Assembly (NCBI GenBank): GCA_021794575.1
Contig: JAJYQO010000009.1
Span: forward strand, 38,876 to 102,875
Source: Pseudomonadota bacterium
Lineage (GTDB): Bacteria; Pseudomonadota; Gammaproteobacteria; Xanthomonadales; Rhodanobacteraceae
DNA: 64,000 nucleotides
Direction: 5' to 3'
Shown here: positions 49,602 through 58,546 of the stretch, in pieces
Layout: each line of letters begins with the position of its first letter
Position numbering within the stretch: position 1 is the stretch's first letter
Position numbers and translations under genes: made by a program
Notes under the pieces: generated by a model
Databases searched by the model: none
Told to the model about the DNA's origin: nothing
Seen by the model: the letters and a program-made list of their open reading frames with translations, nothing else

Positions 49602-50938
49602 AACGACGCGGCCTGCAATCGCTCATCGCCCTTTTCGTACTGCTGTTCTGCACGGCGCCGCTGCTGCCGGCCTGGGCGCAGGGACTGACGCTGGACGTGG
49701 TCAACGGCATTCCGTCGGCCATTCCCATCACGGTGGTGCCGTTCGGCTTCGAGAGTTCGGCGCAGCCGCCATCGACCGACGTGGCGGCGGTGATCCAGGA
49801 CGACATGGTCCGCTGCGGCAAGTTCCGCACGCTCACCGGCGCCGATATCGTCGAACACCCCACCCACGCCAGCCAGATCAATTTCTCGACCTGGAAACTG
49901 CTCAAGCAGGATTACCTCGTTATCGGCCGCGAGCGCGACACCGGCAACGGCCAGATTCGCGTCGAGTACGAACTGTGGAACGTCACCGCGCAGAAGAAGA
50001 TGCTGGCTGGTGCCTACAACGCAGTGCCCGAGGAACTGCGTGGCGTAGCGCACCAGATCGCCGACCAGATTTACCAGGCCATCACCGGCCAGCCGGGCGC
50101 GTTCTACACGCGCATCGCCTATGTCACCACCACCGGCAGCGGTAAGAACATGCAGTGGTCGCTGGTGGTGGCCGATTCGGACGGACACCATCCGCAGGTG
50201 GTGGTGCGCTCGCGCCAGCCGCTGCTGTCGCCGGCGTGGTCGCCCAACGGCAAGGAACTGGCCTATGTCTCGTTCGAAAGCGGCGATTCGGCGATCTACA
50301 TGCAGAACCTGTCCACCGGCCAGCGCCGCCTGATTTCCGGGCGCAAGGGCATCAACGGTGCGCCCGCGTTTTCGCCGGGCGGCAGGAGGCTGGCCATGAT
50401 GCTGTCGTTCGGCGGTTCTCCGGAGATTTACGTACAGGACCTGGCCACGGGCCGGCTGGTGCAGGTCACGCACAACCTCTCGATCAACGCGGAGCCGCGC
50501 TGGATGCCGGATGGCCAGAGCCTGGTATTCACCTCGGACCGCTCCGGCAAACCGCAGCTCTACAGCGAACCGGTGACCGGTGGCGGCGCGACGCGGCTGA
50601 CCTTTCAGGGAGAATACAATTCCAATGCTGCGGTCAATTACGACGGCAGCCAGATCGCCATGATGCAGGGCGTCGGAAACGTGTATCGTATTGCGATAAT
50701 GGACCGCAAGCTGGACAATCAGGTGCGGTTTATTTCCCCTGGTCCGCTGGACGAATCGCCGAGTTTCGCGCCCAACGGGAGCATGTTGCTGTACGCGTCC
50801 ACCGACAACGACGGCCACGGCGTGCTTTACGAAGTGGCTGACAATGGCAGCGTCCGGCAGCGGCTTTCGCTGGTCAACGGCAGCGTACAATCGCCGGCTT
50901 GGGGGCCGTACCGCGTTCCGCCCGCTGGCCAGCCTTGA
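49598..50938 (+). CDS. tolB: Tol-Pal system periplasmic protein TolB
   Basis: 446 aa. Signal peptide ending PAWAQ around residue 28, N-terminal alpha/beta domain (about 30-165) and a six-bladed beta-propeller with repeats such as SPAWSPNGKELAYVSFESGDSAIY and FSPGGRRLAMMLSFGGSPEIY. It binds Pal and TolA. ATGA overlap with tolA fixes the start. Confidence 0.97.
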   Translation: MKRRGLQSLIALFVLLFCTAPLLPAWAQGLTLDVVNGIPSAIPITVVPFGFESSAQPPSTDVAAVIQDDMVRCGKFRTLTGADIVEHPTHASQINFSTWKLLKQDYLVIGRERDTGNGQIRVEYELWNVTAQKKMLAGAYNAVPEELRGVAHQIADQIYQAITGQPGAFYTRIAYVTTTGSGKNMQWSLVVADSDGHHPQVVVRSRQPLLSPAWSPNGKELAYVSFESGDSAIYMQNLSTGQRRLISGRKGINGAPAFSPGGRRLAMMLSFGGSPEIYVQDLATGRLVQVTHNLSINAEPRWMPDGQSLVFTSDRSGKPQLYSEPVTGGGATRLTFQGEYNSNAAVNYDGSQIAMMQGVGNVYRIAIMDRKLDNQVRFISPGPLDESPSFAPNGSMLLYASTDNDGHGVLYEVADNGSVRQRLSLVNGSVQSPAWGPYRVPPAGQP

Positions 50939-51076
50939 ACGTTCCCGGCGGTGAGCAGTGATTACGACGAGTCTGCACGGAAGCGACCCGGCGCGTGACC
51001 ACAGGGATGCAGCTCAAAAACCGGTAGTGCCCCGAAACAATCGTTCCAACTCTCAACTCTCCCGCGAGACACATCC

Positions 51077-51601
51077 ATGAATACCTTCACCCGTATCTCA
51101 CTCGCAGCGCTGCTGTGCGTGGGCGTTGCTGCGTGCGCCAGCAAACAGGAAGTCAAGCCGACACCGCCACCGCCGCCGCCGCCGCCGCCGGCGCAACCGA
51201 CGCAGACTGCGCCGGTCAGCAACGGCAAGTTCACGCCGGCCGACCTCGAGACCAACGCCTGCCTGATGAAGCGCAAGATTTTCTTTGCCTTCGACAAGGC
51301 CAATATCGAGTCGCAGTACGACGATATCGTCGCCTGCCACGCCAAGTACCTGGTGGACAATCCCGGTGCGCGCGTCACGCTGGAAGGTAACACCGACCCG
51401 CGCGGTAGCCGTGAGTACAACCTGGGCCTCGGCGAGCGCCGTGCCAAGTCGGTCGAGCAGGCCATGGAAGCGCTGGGCGCCAGCCCCGACCAGTTCAACG
51501 TGGTCAGCTATGGCAAGGAGCGTCTGGTGTGCCATGAAATGACCCATGCATGCTGGGCCAAGGACCGCCGCGTCGACATCGTCTACACCAAGACGGAATG
51601 A
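51077..51601 (+). CDS. pal: peptidoglycan-associated lipoprotein Pal
   Basis: 174 aa. Lipobox GVAAC gives the lipidated Cys20; a proline run (PPPPPPPPP) follows, then an OmpA-like domain with FFAFDKANI, VTLEGNTDPRGSREYNLGLGERRA and the C-terminal DRRVDIVY. It anchors the outer membrane to peptidoglycan and partners TolB. A 138-bp gap separates it from tolB, without an obvious promoter or terminator. The stop overlaps cpoB. Confidence 0.97.
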   Translation: MNTFTRISLAALLCVGVAACASKQEVKPTPPPPPPPPPAQPTQTAPVSNGKFTPADLETNACLMKRKIFFAFDKANIESQYDDIVACHAKYLVDNPGARVTLEGNTDPRGSREYNLGLGERRAKSVEQAMEALGASPDQFNVVSYGKERLVCHEMTHACWAKDRRVDIVYTKTE

Positions 51602-52473
51602 GCACGCGTACGTCCACGAAGGTGATGGCGGCGGCCCTGATGGCCGCCGTCATCGTCCTGCCGGGCGCGGTTCTGGCGCAAAGCCAGCCCAGCCTGGCCC
51701 AGCAGGTGCAGCAGGTACAGATGCAGTTGCAGAGCGCCCAGCAGGGCACGCTCAGCCTGCTCAACCGCATCGACACGTTGGAACAGGAATACCGCGCGCA
51801 GCAGGGCAAGATCGAACTGCTGCAGCATCGTATCGATCAGCTCGAGCAGCAGCAGAAGGACCAGTACCTGGTTCTCGATGCGCGCCTGCGCAAGCTCGAG
51901 CAGGCGGCCAATCCGGCCGCTGCGGGGTCGGCTGCGATACCGGCGACTGGTGCATCCGACACCACGCCCACGGCGTCCGGCACGCCATCGGTGAGCGCCG
52001 CGCGGCATGCCGCGACCAGTACCGGATCGGCGTCGGCGGCATCCGGCGCGAAGTCCAGCCCCACGCCGGCGGCGCAAGCGGCTGCGCAGCAAAGCGCCTA
52101 TGACAGTGCCTTCGCGTTTTTGCGCAACGGCGATTATGTCGAGGCCTCACGCCGTTTCCGGGCCTTCCTGCAGCAGTATCCGAATGCCGCGCTGGCACCC
52201 AATGCCGCCTACTGGCTGGGCGAGTCATATTACGTCACCGGCAACTACGAAGTCGCGCTGAGCACGTTCCAGCGCCTGTTGCGGCAGTATCCGCAGAGTG
52301 ACAAGACGCGTGCGGCGCTGCTCAAGCTGGGCTATTGCCAGTACGAGCTGAAGCATTACCCCGACGCCACCGCGACATTCAATCAGTTGATTGCCACCTA
52401 TCCGGGCACCGAGGAAGCGCATCTGGCAGCTGACCGCCTGCGTGCGATCCAGCTCCAGCAAAGCGGCGGTTGA
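51598..52473 (+). CDS. cpoB: cell division coordinator CpoB (YbgF)
   Basis: 291 aa periplasmic protein. Signal peptide ending GAVLAQ, N-terminal coiled coil (about 30-105, QQVQQVQMQLQSAQQ), a Ser/Thr/Ala-rich linker, and C-terminal TPR repeats (about 165-285, YDSAFAFLRNGDYVEASRRF and YWLGESYYVTGNYEVALSTF). In E. coli it couples Tol activity with PBP1B during septation. ATG 51598 overlaps the pal stop by 4 nt. Confidence 0.93.
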   Translation: MSTRTSTKVMAAALMAAVIVLPGAVLAQSQPSLAQQVQQVQMQLQSAQQGTLSLLNRIDTLEQEYRAQQGKIELLQHRIDQLEQQQKDQYLVLDARLRKLEQAANPAAAGSAAIPATGASDTTPTASGTPSVSAARHAATSTGSASAASGAKSSPTPAAQAAAQQSAYDSAFAFLRNGDYVEASRRFRAFLQQYPNAALAPNAAYWLGESYYVTGNYEVALSTFQRLLRQYPQSDKTRAALLKLGYCQYELKHYPDATATFNQLIATYPGTEEAHLAADRLRAIQLQQSGG

Positions 52474-52486
52474 GTTGGCCGCGATC

Positions 52487-53146
52487 GTGCCCGCAGCGGA
52501 CGCTGCCACGCGTCTGCGCGTTACTGAAATCTTCCACTCGCTGCAGGGCGAGGCCGATGCCGTGGGTTGGCCGACCGTGTTCGTGCGCCTGACGGGCTGC
52601 CCGTTGCGTTGCCGCTGGTGTGACACCGCCTACGCTTTCGAGGGCGGACAGTGGCGGGATGTCGATGCGGTTCTGGCTGAGGTGGCTGCGTATGGCGTAC
52701 GCCATGTCTGCGTGACCGGCGGCGAGCCATTGGCGCAGAAGCGCTGTCTGGCCCTGTTGCGTCGTCTGTGCGACGGCGGCTACGAGGTGTCGCTGGAGAC
52801 TTCGGGTGCGCTGGATGTCTCGGCGGTCGACCCGCGCGTGCGCAAGGTGATGGACCTGAAAGCCCCTGGCTCCGGAGAGCTGTCGCGCAATCGTTGGGAC
52901 AATCTGGCGTGGCTCGGCGCACACGACCAGATCAAGTTCGTGCTGGCCGACCGCGCCGATTACGAATGGGCGCGGGCCATGCTGGTCGAGCACGCGCTGG
53001 CGGCGCGCTGCATGGTGCTATTTTCGCCCGTGCACGGAGAGATGGACCCGGCCGAGTTGGCGCAATGGATCCTCGACGACCGCCTGCCGGTGCGTTTCCA
53101 GTTGCAATTGCACAAGCTGCTCTGGGGCAATCAGCCAGGCCGATGA
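52487..53146 (+). CDS. queE: 7-carboxy-7-deazaguanine synthase
   Basis: 219 aa radical-SAM enzyme making the deazaguanine core of queuosine. The cluster motif is [10 protein letters not shown] (CxxxCxxC), preceded by the N-terminal [25 protein letters not shown] and followed by [12 protein letters not shown] 52487 is preferred; a TTG at 52475 is possible, and the longest frame reaches into cpoB. The stop overlaps queC by 4 nt. Confidence 0.94.
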   Translation: MPAADAATRLRVTEIFHSLQGEADAVGWPTVFVRLTGCPLRCRWCDTAYAFEGGQWRDVDAVLAEVAAYGVRHVCVTGGEPLAQKRCLALLRRLCDGGYEVSLETSGALDVSAVDPRVRKVMDLKAPGSGELSRNRWDNLAWLGAHDQIKFVLADRADYEWARAMLVEHALAARCMVLFSPVHGEMDPAELAQWILDDRLPVRFQLQLHKLLWGNQPGR

Positions 53147-53826
53147 CAACGACTATCCCCACGCCCAGCGCCGTCGTGCTCGTGTCCGGCGGCATGGATT
53201 CCGCCGTCACCCTCGCGCTGGCGCGCGAACGCGGTTATGCCTGCCATGCCCTCAGCGTCGATTACGGCCAGCGCCACGGCGCCGAACTGGATGCGGCCGC
53301 GCGCACTGCGGCGGCGCTGGGTGCGCTCGTGCACAAGACCGTTGCGGTGGACCTGCGCAGCATCGGCGGCTCGGCACTGACCGCCGACATCGCCGTGCCC
53401 GAGGCGGGTGGCCCAGGCATTCCAGTCACCTACGTGCCGGCGCGCAACACCATCATGCTCGCCATCGCGCTGGGTTGGGCCGAGGTGCTGGGCGCCCACG
53501 ATGTTTTCTGCGGCGTCAATGCGGTGGACTATTCGGGCTATCCCGATTGCCGGCCGGCCTTCATTGCCGCCTTCGAGCGACTGGCCAATCTGGCGACCAG
53601 GGCCGGCGTGGAGGGCTCCGGCATTCGCGTGCACGCGCCGCTGATCGCGCTGGGCAAGGCCGATATCGTGCGCGAGGGCTTGCGTCTGGGTGTCGATTTC
53701 GCGGCCACCGTGTCGTGCTACCAGGCCGATGCGCAAGGCCGCGCCTGCGGCCGCTGCGACGCCTGCCGGCTGCGTGCCGAAGGTTTCCGCGCCGCCGCCG
53801 TCGGCGATCCGACGCGCTACGCCTGA
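53143..53826 (+). CDS. queC: 7-cyano-7-deazaguanine synthase
   Basis: 227 aa ATP-dependent enzyme converting the carboxyl of CDG to the nitrile preQ0. The PP-loop is [13 protein letters not shown], and the C-terminal zinc site is [20 protein letters not shown] with four cysteines. Coupled to queE; GTP cyclohydrolase and QueD are not in the window. Confidence 0.96.
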   Translation: MTTTIPTPSAVVLVSGGMDSAVTLALARERGYACHALSVDYGQRHGAELDAAARTAAALGALVHKTVAVDLRSIGGSALTADIAVPEAGGPGIPVTYVPARNTIMLAIALGWAEVLGAHDVFCGVNAVDYSGYPDCRPAFIAAFERLANLATRAGVEGSGIRVHAPLIALGKADIVREGLRLGVDFAATVSCYQADAQGRACGRCDACRLRAEGFRAAAVGDPTRYA

Positions 53827-53840
53827 TGCACGTGCGCTGG

Positions 53841-53846
53841 TAAACT
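53841..53846 (+). promoter_or_regulatory. possible -10 box upstream of tRNA-Lys
   Basis: TAAACT in CTGGTAAACTTGCG, just after queC and 112 nt before the tRNA. No good -35 is seen. Confidence 0.25.
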
Positions 53847-53958
53847 TGCGCACCCGCGCAGGCGCATCCAGGGCTGCGCGCGAGGGTCGTGTCCGGCAGC
53901 GCATGGACAGGGCTGGAGGGGGCCGCGGCAATACCGGCCCGCGTCACGTGTTCCGCGT

Positions 53959-54034
53959 GGGCCGTTAGCTCAGTTGGTAGAGCATCGGACTTTTAATCCG
54001 CTGGTCACTGGTTCGAATCCAGTACGGCCCACCA
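53959..54034 (+). tRNA. tRNA-Lys(TTT)
   Basis: 76 nt with encoded CCA. Acceptor stem GGGCCGT/ACGGCCC, D-arm GCTCAGTTGGTAGAGC, anticodon stem CGGA/TCCG with the loop CTTTTAA (anticodon TTT at 53992-53994), and T-arm CTGGTTCGAATCCAG. All four arms pair. Confidence 0.98.
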
Positions 54035-54048
54035 TTGCGGCTCCCTAA

Positions 54049-54903
54049 AACTTCATCTTCGCTGCTGCAGCACCACGTGGTGCTGCCGATTGCGTGCTGG
54101 CCTACCGTTTCGTGGTGGCGATGCGCCGCGTGGAAGGCTTCAACGCCGAACTCGAGCACCGGGTTGCCGTAGCCAACGGCCAGTTGCGCGCCACCCTGGC
54201 GCGCGAGCAGGCGCTGGGCGTCGCCAATGCGCGCATGAGTGAGCGCATCGATCTGGTACGCGACCTGCATGACGGCTTCGGCGGCAGCCTGCTGGGCGCC
54301 ATCGCCGGGTTGGAGGCACAACCGCCATCCGTGCAGCGCGCGCAGGCCGTCGATGTGCTGAAAGACCTGCGCGACGACCTGCGCCTAGTCATCGACGCCA
54401 CCACCCGCGCTGGGGGCAGGATCTGGCCGACCTGATCGCCATACTGCGCCACCGCAGCAACGCGCGCATGGATCTGGCCGGCATCGCGATGCCGCTGGCG
54501 CTGCGACGGCATCGAGGGCATTCGCCTGGAGCCGGCCCGCGGTCTCGATCTGCTGCGCCTGCTGCAGGAGGCGCTGACCAACGTGCTCAAGCACAGTGGC
54601 GCGACGCGGCTCGATGTGCTGCTGCGGCGCGAGGAAGGGTGCGTGCGGGTCGAGGTTGCCGACGATGGCCGCGGCTTCGACCTCGATGCTGCGCAGGGCA
54701 CGGGTGCCGGTTTGTCCAGCATGGGTGCACGCGCCCGGCGGTTGGGTTGTGCACTCACGATCGACAGCACGCCGGGGAATGGCACGCACATCGGCTGCAG
54801 CATAGTGCTGGCGCCGGAGCCGTCGATCCCGATGCCGTCCGCTTGCGCCGGCGCCGCTACAATGCCGGCGCAGCCGGGGTCGCCGGCAACCGGGAAACCT
54901 TGA
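54049..54903 (+). pseudogene. broken NarL-type sensor histidine kinase
   Basis: The C-terminal portion of a HisKA_3/HATPase_c kinase. Frame 1 gives ERIDLVRDLHDGFGGSLLGAIAGL with the phospho-His (HDG), the reading continues in frame 2 over QDLADLIAILRHRSNARMDLAGIAM (about 54418-54495), then returns to frame 1 for LLRLLQEALTNVLKHSGATRL and EVADDGRGFDL. Two compensating frameshifts, near 54415 and 54500, and the missing N-terminal sensor show decay. It starts right after tRNA-Lys. No partner response regulator is adjacent. Confidence 0.85.
54858..54863 (+). promoter_or_regulatory. candidate -10 box of hldA
   Basis: TACAAT 39 nt before the hldA start, inside the tail of the kinase pseudogene. 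This may explain why that tail has been retained. Confidence 0.38.
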
Positions 54904-55844
54904 TGCAGCGGCAGGATTGGCGCAGCCGCGTGCGCACGGCGCGCGTGCTGGTGGTGGGCGACGTGATGTTGGACCGCTACTGGTTCGGCGCGGTGGAGCG
55001 CATCTCTCCGGAGGCGCCGGTGCCGGTGGCGCGCGTGCAGCGCGAGGAGGACCGCCTGGGCGGCGCCGCCAACGCCGCGCTGAACATCACCAGCCTCGGC
55101 GCGCAGGCCACGTTGCTGTCGGTGGTGGGCAGCGACGAGCCGGGCCGTCGCCTGGGTGAACTGCTCGACGCCTCGCCGATCCGCGGCGCGCTGCATCAGG
55201 ATCCCGGTCTGCGCACCACGCTGAAGCTGCGCGTGATCGCGCGCCAGCAGCAACTGTTGCGCATGGATTTCGAGACCGCGCCCGACCACGAAGTGCTGGC
55301 CGCGCAGAGCACGCGTTACGCGCAGGAGTTGCCGCAGCACGGTGTGGTGCTGTTTTCCGATTACGGCAAGGGCGGCCTGGGTCACGTCGAGCAGATGGCC
55401 GGCGCCGCGCGCGCGGCCGGCAAGACCGTGCTGATCGATCCCAAGGGCCGCGACTACTCGCGCTATGCCGGCGCCACGCTGCTGACGCCCAACCGCGCCG
55501 AGTTCGCTGAGGTGGCCGGCGAGTGGCGCGACGAGCACGATCTCGATGCGCGCGCGCAGCGCTTGCGCGAACAATTGCACCTCGACGCACTGCTGGTCAC
55601 TCGTGCCGAGGAGGGCATGACCCTGTTCAGCGGAAGCGGCCGCCTGCACGTCCCGGCCGCGGCCCGCGAGGTGTACGACGTCTCCGGCGCCGGCGATACC
55701 GTGATCGCCACGCTGGCTGTCATGCTGGGCGCGGGCGCCTCGCTCGAGGAGGCCGTGCGCACCGCCAATCGTGCCGCCGGCATCGTGGTCGGCAAGCTGG
55801 GCACGGCCAGTGTGCTCGCCGACGAGCTGTGGAGCCTTTCATGA
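54903..55844 (+). CDS. hldA: D-glycero-beta-D-manno-heptose-7-phosphate kinase
   Basis: 313 aa PfkB/ribokinase-family sugar kinase acting in ADP-heptose synthesis for LPS inner core. It corresponds to the kinase half of E. coli HldE only; the cytidylyltransferase-like half is absent, so a separate HldC would be needed. Motifs: [25 protein letters not shown], and the C-terminal ATP/anion-hole [17 protein letters not shown] 54903 shares a base with the preceding pseudogene stop. Coupled to hldD by ATGA. Confidence 0.93.
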   Translation: MQRQDWRSRVRTARVLVVGDVMLDRYWFGAVERISPEAPVPVARVQREEDRLGGAANAALNITSLGAQATLLSVVGSDEPGRRLGELLDASPIRGALHQDPGLRTTLKLRVIARQQQLLRMDFETAPDHEVLAAQSTRYAQELPQHGVVLFSDYGKGGLGHVEQMAGAARAAGKTVLIDPKGRDYSRYAGATLLTPNRAEFAEVAGEWRDEHDLDARAQRLREQLHLDALLVTRAEEGMTLFSGSGRLHVPAAAREVYDVSGAGDTVIATLAVMLGAGASLEEAVRTANRAAGIVVGKLGTASVLADELWSLS

Positions 55845-56860
55845 GTACGCGCATCATCGTCACCGGCGCGGCCGGCTTCATCGGCAGCAATTTGCTGCGG
55901 GCGCTCAATGCGCGCGGCATCGACGACATCATCGCCGTCGACGATCTCGAGCAGGGCGATAAGTTCCGCAACATGATCGACCTGCGCATCGGCGACTACG
56001 TCGACAAGCGCACCTTTTACGAGGCTTTCGCGCGCGGTCACTACGGTCGGGTCGAGGCGGTGTTTCACCAGGGCGCGTGCTCGGACACCATGCAGCACGA
56101 CGGCCGCTACATGCTGGACAACAATTACCGTGACAGCCGCGTGCTGCTGGATGCCTGCCAGGCGCGCGGCACGCGGCTGCTGTACGCCAGCTCGGCGGCA
56201 GTGTACGGCGATGGCGCGGCCGGTTTCCGCGAGGAGCCCGCCTGCGAGAAGCCGCTGAACGTGTACGGCTACTCCAAGCTGCTGTTCGACCAGGTCGTGC
56301 GGCGCGCGCTGCCCGCCGCGCGCGGGCAGGTGATCGGCTTCCGCTACTTCAACGTGTACGGTGCGCGCGAGCAGCACAAGGGGCGCATGGCCTCGGTGGC
56401 CTTCCACCATGTCAACCAGTTCCGCGCCGAAGGCAAGGTCAGGCTGTTCGGCGCCTACAACGGCTATGCCGAGGGCATGCAGGCGCGCGATTTCGTCTGG
56501 GTCGAGGATGTCGTCGCCGTGAACCTGTGGGCATTCGAGCACGGCTCGGTCAGCGGCGTGTTCAACCTGGGCAGCGGCCGCGCGCAGCCGTTCAACGACA
56601 TCGCCGTGAGCGTGGTCAATACACTGCGTGGATTGAACAGCGAACCGCCGCTGTCTTTGCCGGCGCTGGTGCAAGGCGGCCTGATCGAGTACGTGGCCTT
56701 TCCCGAGGCGCTGGTGGGCAAGTACCAGTGCCATACCCAGGCCGACCTCACCGCACTGCGTGCCGCCGGTTGCGCGCACGCTTTCGCGCCGGTCGAACGC
56801 GGCGTGGCAGCCTATGCGCGGGAACTGGCGGCGCTAGCCGCGGAATACCACATTCGCTAG
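55841..56860 (+). CDS. hldD: ADP-L-glycero-D-manno-heptose 6-epimerase
   Basis: 339 aa short-chain dehydrogenase-type epimerase. NADP-binding motif [18 protein letters not shown], catalytic YGYSK (Tyr-x3-Lys), SSAAVYGDG and [19 protein letters not shown]. It produces ADP-L-glycero-D-manno-heptose from the product of HldA and its partners. Slightly longer than E. coli HldD (310 aa). No terminator visible before the exporter promoter. Confidence 0.95.
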   Translation: MSTRIIVTGAAGFIGSNLLRALNARGIDDIIAVDDLEQGDKFRNMIDLRIGDYVDKRTFYEAFARGHYGRVEAVFHQGACSDTMQHDGRYMLDNNYRDSRVLLDACQARGTRLLYASSAAVYGDGAAGFREEPACEKPLNVYGYSKLLFDQVVRRALPAARGQVIGFRYFNVYGAREQHKGRMASVAFHHVNQFRAEGKVRLFGAYNGYAEGMQARDFVWVEDVVAVNLWAFEHGSVSGVFNLGSGRAQPFNDIAVSVVNTLRGLNSEPPLSLPALVQGGLIEYVAFPEALVGKYQCHTQADLTALRAAGCAHAFAPVERGVAAYARELAALAAEYHIR

Positions 56861-56929
56861 CGCGGAAACGCGCGATACGGAGGCGGGCCGACCCGCGTGC
56901 GGCGCGGCCCGCGGGAAGCCGTCGACGGC

Positions 56930-56960
56930 GTCCGCGACTGTCCGCGGACAGTCCGCGGAC
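56930..56960. promoter_or_regulatory. tandem palindromes, candidate activator sites
   Basis: Two perfect palindromes, TGTCCGCGGACA (56939-56950) and GTCCGCGGAC (56951-56960), plus a degenerate GTCCGCGAC at 56930-56938. Centres are spaced about 11 bp, one helical turn. They lie 66-96 bp upstream of a sigma-54 promoter, the usual place for enhancer-binding protein sites. Confidence 0.6.
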
Positions 56961-57025
56961 ACTGCGCGGAGCGCGCGGGTCGCCGCAAGCGGTTGATGGC
57001 AAAGGCCGCGATCGCGCCACGGCAT

Positions 57026-57041
57026 TGGCATGTCGTTTGCT
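57026..57041 (+). promoter_or_regulatory. sigma-54 (RpoN) promoter of the exporter operon
   Basis: TGGCATG-TCGT-TTGCT matches the -24/-12 consensus (TGGCAYR-N4-TTGCW) at every defined position, with the invariant GG and GC separated by 10 nt. Transcription would start near 57052, giving a leader of about 23 nt before the ATG at 57075. Confidence 0.85.
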
Positions 57042-57074
57042 GCGTCCAATGCGAACCGGGGCATTGGATAGGGC

Positions 57075-58349
57075 ATGAACTTCCGCGACACCCAGGGGCA
57101 GGACGTCGTTTTGCAACAACCCGGCAGGTGGCGCCGGCACCGTCGCCGCCTGCTGCTCGCGGCCGGCGCGGCGATCGCCGCCGCGCTGCTGGTGGCGCTG
57201 CTGCTGCGCTACGTGTCGGCCAGCAACAGCGTCAGCCTGAGCCGGCTGGAGATCGCCGCCGTGCAGCGGGGTCCGTTCGTGCGCGACATCGCCGCCGACG
57301 GCCGTGTGGTGGCGGCGGTCAGCCCGACGCTGTATGCCGCTGCCGCCGGCACCATCCAATACCGCGTACAGGCCGGCGATGTGGTGCAGAAGGGCGGCGT
57401 GCTGGGCGTGCTGGACAGTCCCGAGCTGACCAACCGCCTGGCGCAGGAGCAGGCGCAGTCGCAAAGCCTGCAACTGGCCTACGACAACGCGCGCCTGGAT
57501 GCGCAGAAGAAGCGTCTGGCTGCGCGCCAGAAGCTGGAGGACGCGCGCATCGATCTCAAATCCGCACAGACCGAACTCGACCGCAACACGCGTGCCTACA
57601 GCCTGGGCGCGGTGCCGCAGATCAACGTGCTGCGCGCGCAGGACGTGCTGGACAAGGCGCGCATCGCGCTGCGCCATGCCGAGCAGGACCAGGGACTGGA
57701 CCAGCGCATGGTGGCGTTCGAGATCAACAGCAAACACCTGGCCGCCGAACGCCAGCGCCTGGTCGTGGCCGACCTGCAGCGCCAAGTGGATGCCCTGACC
57801 CTGCGCGCGCCGGTCACCGGCCAGGTTGGCCAGCGGGCGGTGGCCGATCGCAGCAAGGTGGCCAAGGACGCGCCGCTGCTGAGCGTAGTGGACCTGTCGG
57901 CGCTGGAAGTGGAGATCAAGGTGCCCGAGAGTTTCGCGCGCGACCTCGCGCCGGGCATGCACGCCGAGATCAGCGGCGATGGTCAGCGCTGGCCGGGCGT
58001 CGTCGGAGCGATTTCGCCGGAGGTGGTGGCCGGCGAAGTGGCCGCGCGCGTGCGCTTTGCCGGCGCGCGCCCGGCTGGCTTGCGCCAGAACCAGCGCCTG
58101 AGCGTGCGCGTGGTGTTGCAGCGCGTGGCCGATGCCCTCACCGTGACGCGCGGCCCCTCGCTGGACAGCGACGGCGGCAGCGCGGTGTACGTAGTGCACG
58201 GCGATCTGGCGGTGCGTACGCCGGTGCGCCTGGGCCCGGCCAGCATCGACCGCGTGCAGGTGCTGGCCGGCCTGCGGCCCGGCGAGCGCGTGGTGGTGGC
58301 CGGCGCCAGCGCCTTCCACGACGCGCCGCGCGTGGTGATCAGTCATTGA
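57075..58349 (+). CDS. periplasmic adaptor (HlyD/MacA-type) of an ABC exporter
   Basis: 424 aa membrane-fusion protein. One N-terminal anchor helix (RRLLLAAGAAIAAALLVALLLRYV), a biotinyl-lipoyl-like domain around GTIQYRVQAGDVVQKGGVLGVLDSPEL, a long alpha-hairpin (about 120-220, Gln/Ala/Arg-rich), and beta-barrel domains (VDLSALEVEIKVPESFARDL). It would bridge the inner-membrane permeases to an outer-membrane channel. First gene of a four-gene operon driven by the sigma-54 promoter. Substrate unknown. Confidence 0.88.
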   Translation: MNFRDTQGQDVVLQQPGRWRRHRRRLLLAAGAAIAAALLVALLLRYVSASNSVSLSRLEIAAVQRGPFVRDIAADGRVVAAVSPTLYAAAAGTIQYRVQAGDVVQKGGVLGVLDSPELTNRLAQEQAQSQSLQLAYDNARLDAQKKRLAARQKLEDARIDLKSAQTELDRNTRAYSLGAVPQINVLRAQDVLDKARIALRHAEQDQGLDQRMVAFEINSKHLAAERQRLVVADLQRQVDALTLRAPVTGQVGQRAVADRSKVAKDAPLLSVVDLSALEVEIKVPESFARDLAPGMHAEISGDGQRWPGVVGAISPEVVAGEVAARVRFAGARPAGLRQNQRLSVRVVLQRVADALTVTRGPSLDSDGGSAVYVVHGDLAVRTPVRLGPASIDRVQVLAGLRPGERVVVAGASAFHDAPRVVISH

Positions 58350-58546
58350 AACGTGTCCTTCTCCCGCTGCAAGAAGAGCCTGTCCCGAGCCTGTCGAAGG
58401 ATGGCGCGCAGCGCGGGTGGTGGTCCGGGCTTGCGCGGCGCACAGGCAAGGCAAGACCCGAGCCCTTACCTCAACCTCTCTCCCGGCGGGAGAGTGACTT
58501 GATCGTCCCGGTTCCTCGCGGGGCTTTGTCCAATCCGGAGAACGTG
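58350..58546 (+). repeat. 197-bp gap in the exporter operon with hairpin and repeat-like segments
   Basis: Contains a perfect hairpin CTCTCCC-GGC-GGGAGAG (58478-58494) without T tract, and a GAGCCTGTCCCGAGCCTGTCGAAGGA-type string of the sort dispersed in xanthomonad intergenic DNA (58378-58403). It interrupts an otherwise tight operon and might adjust mRNA stability or stoichiometry. Confidence 0.5.

Noticed and set aside
53959-54903. Integrative element attachment site at tRNA-Lys
   Set aside because: No integrase and no second copy of the tRNA 3' end in the window.
54102-55649. 515-codon minus-strand ORF across the kinase fragment and hldA
   Set aside because: Covers a certain gene on the other strand and lacks domain similarity.
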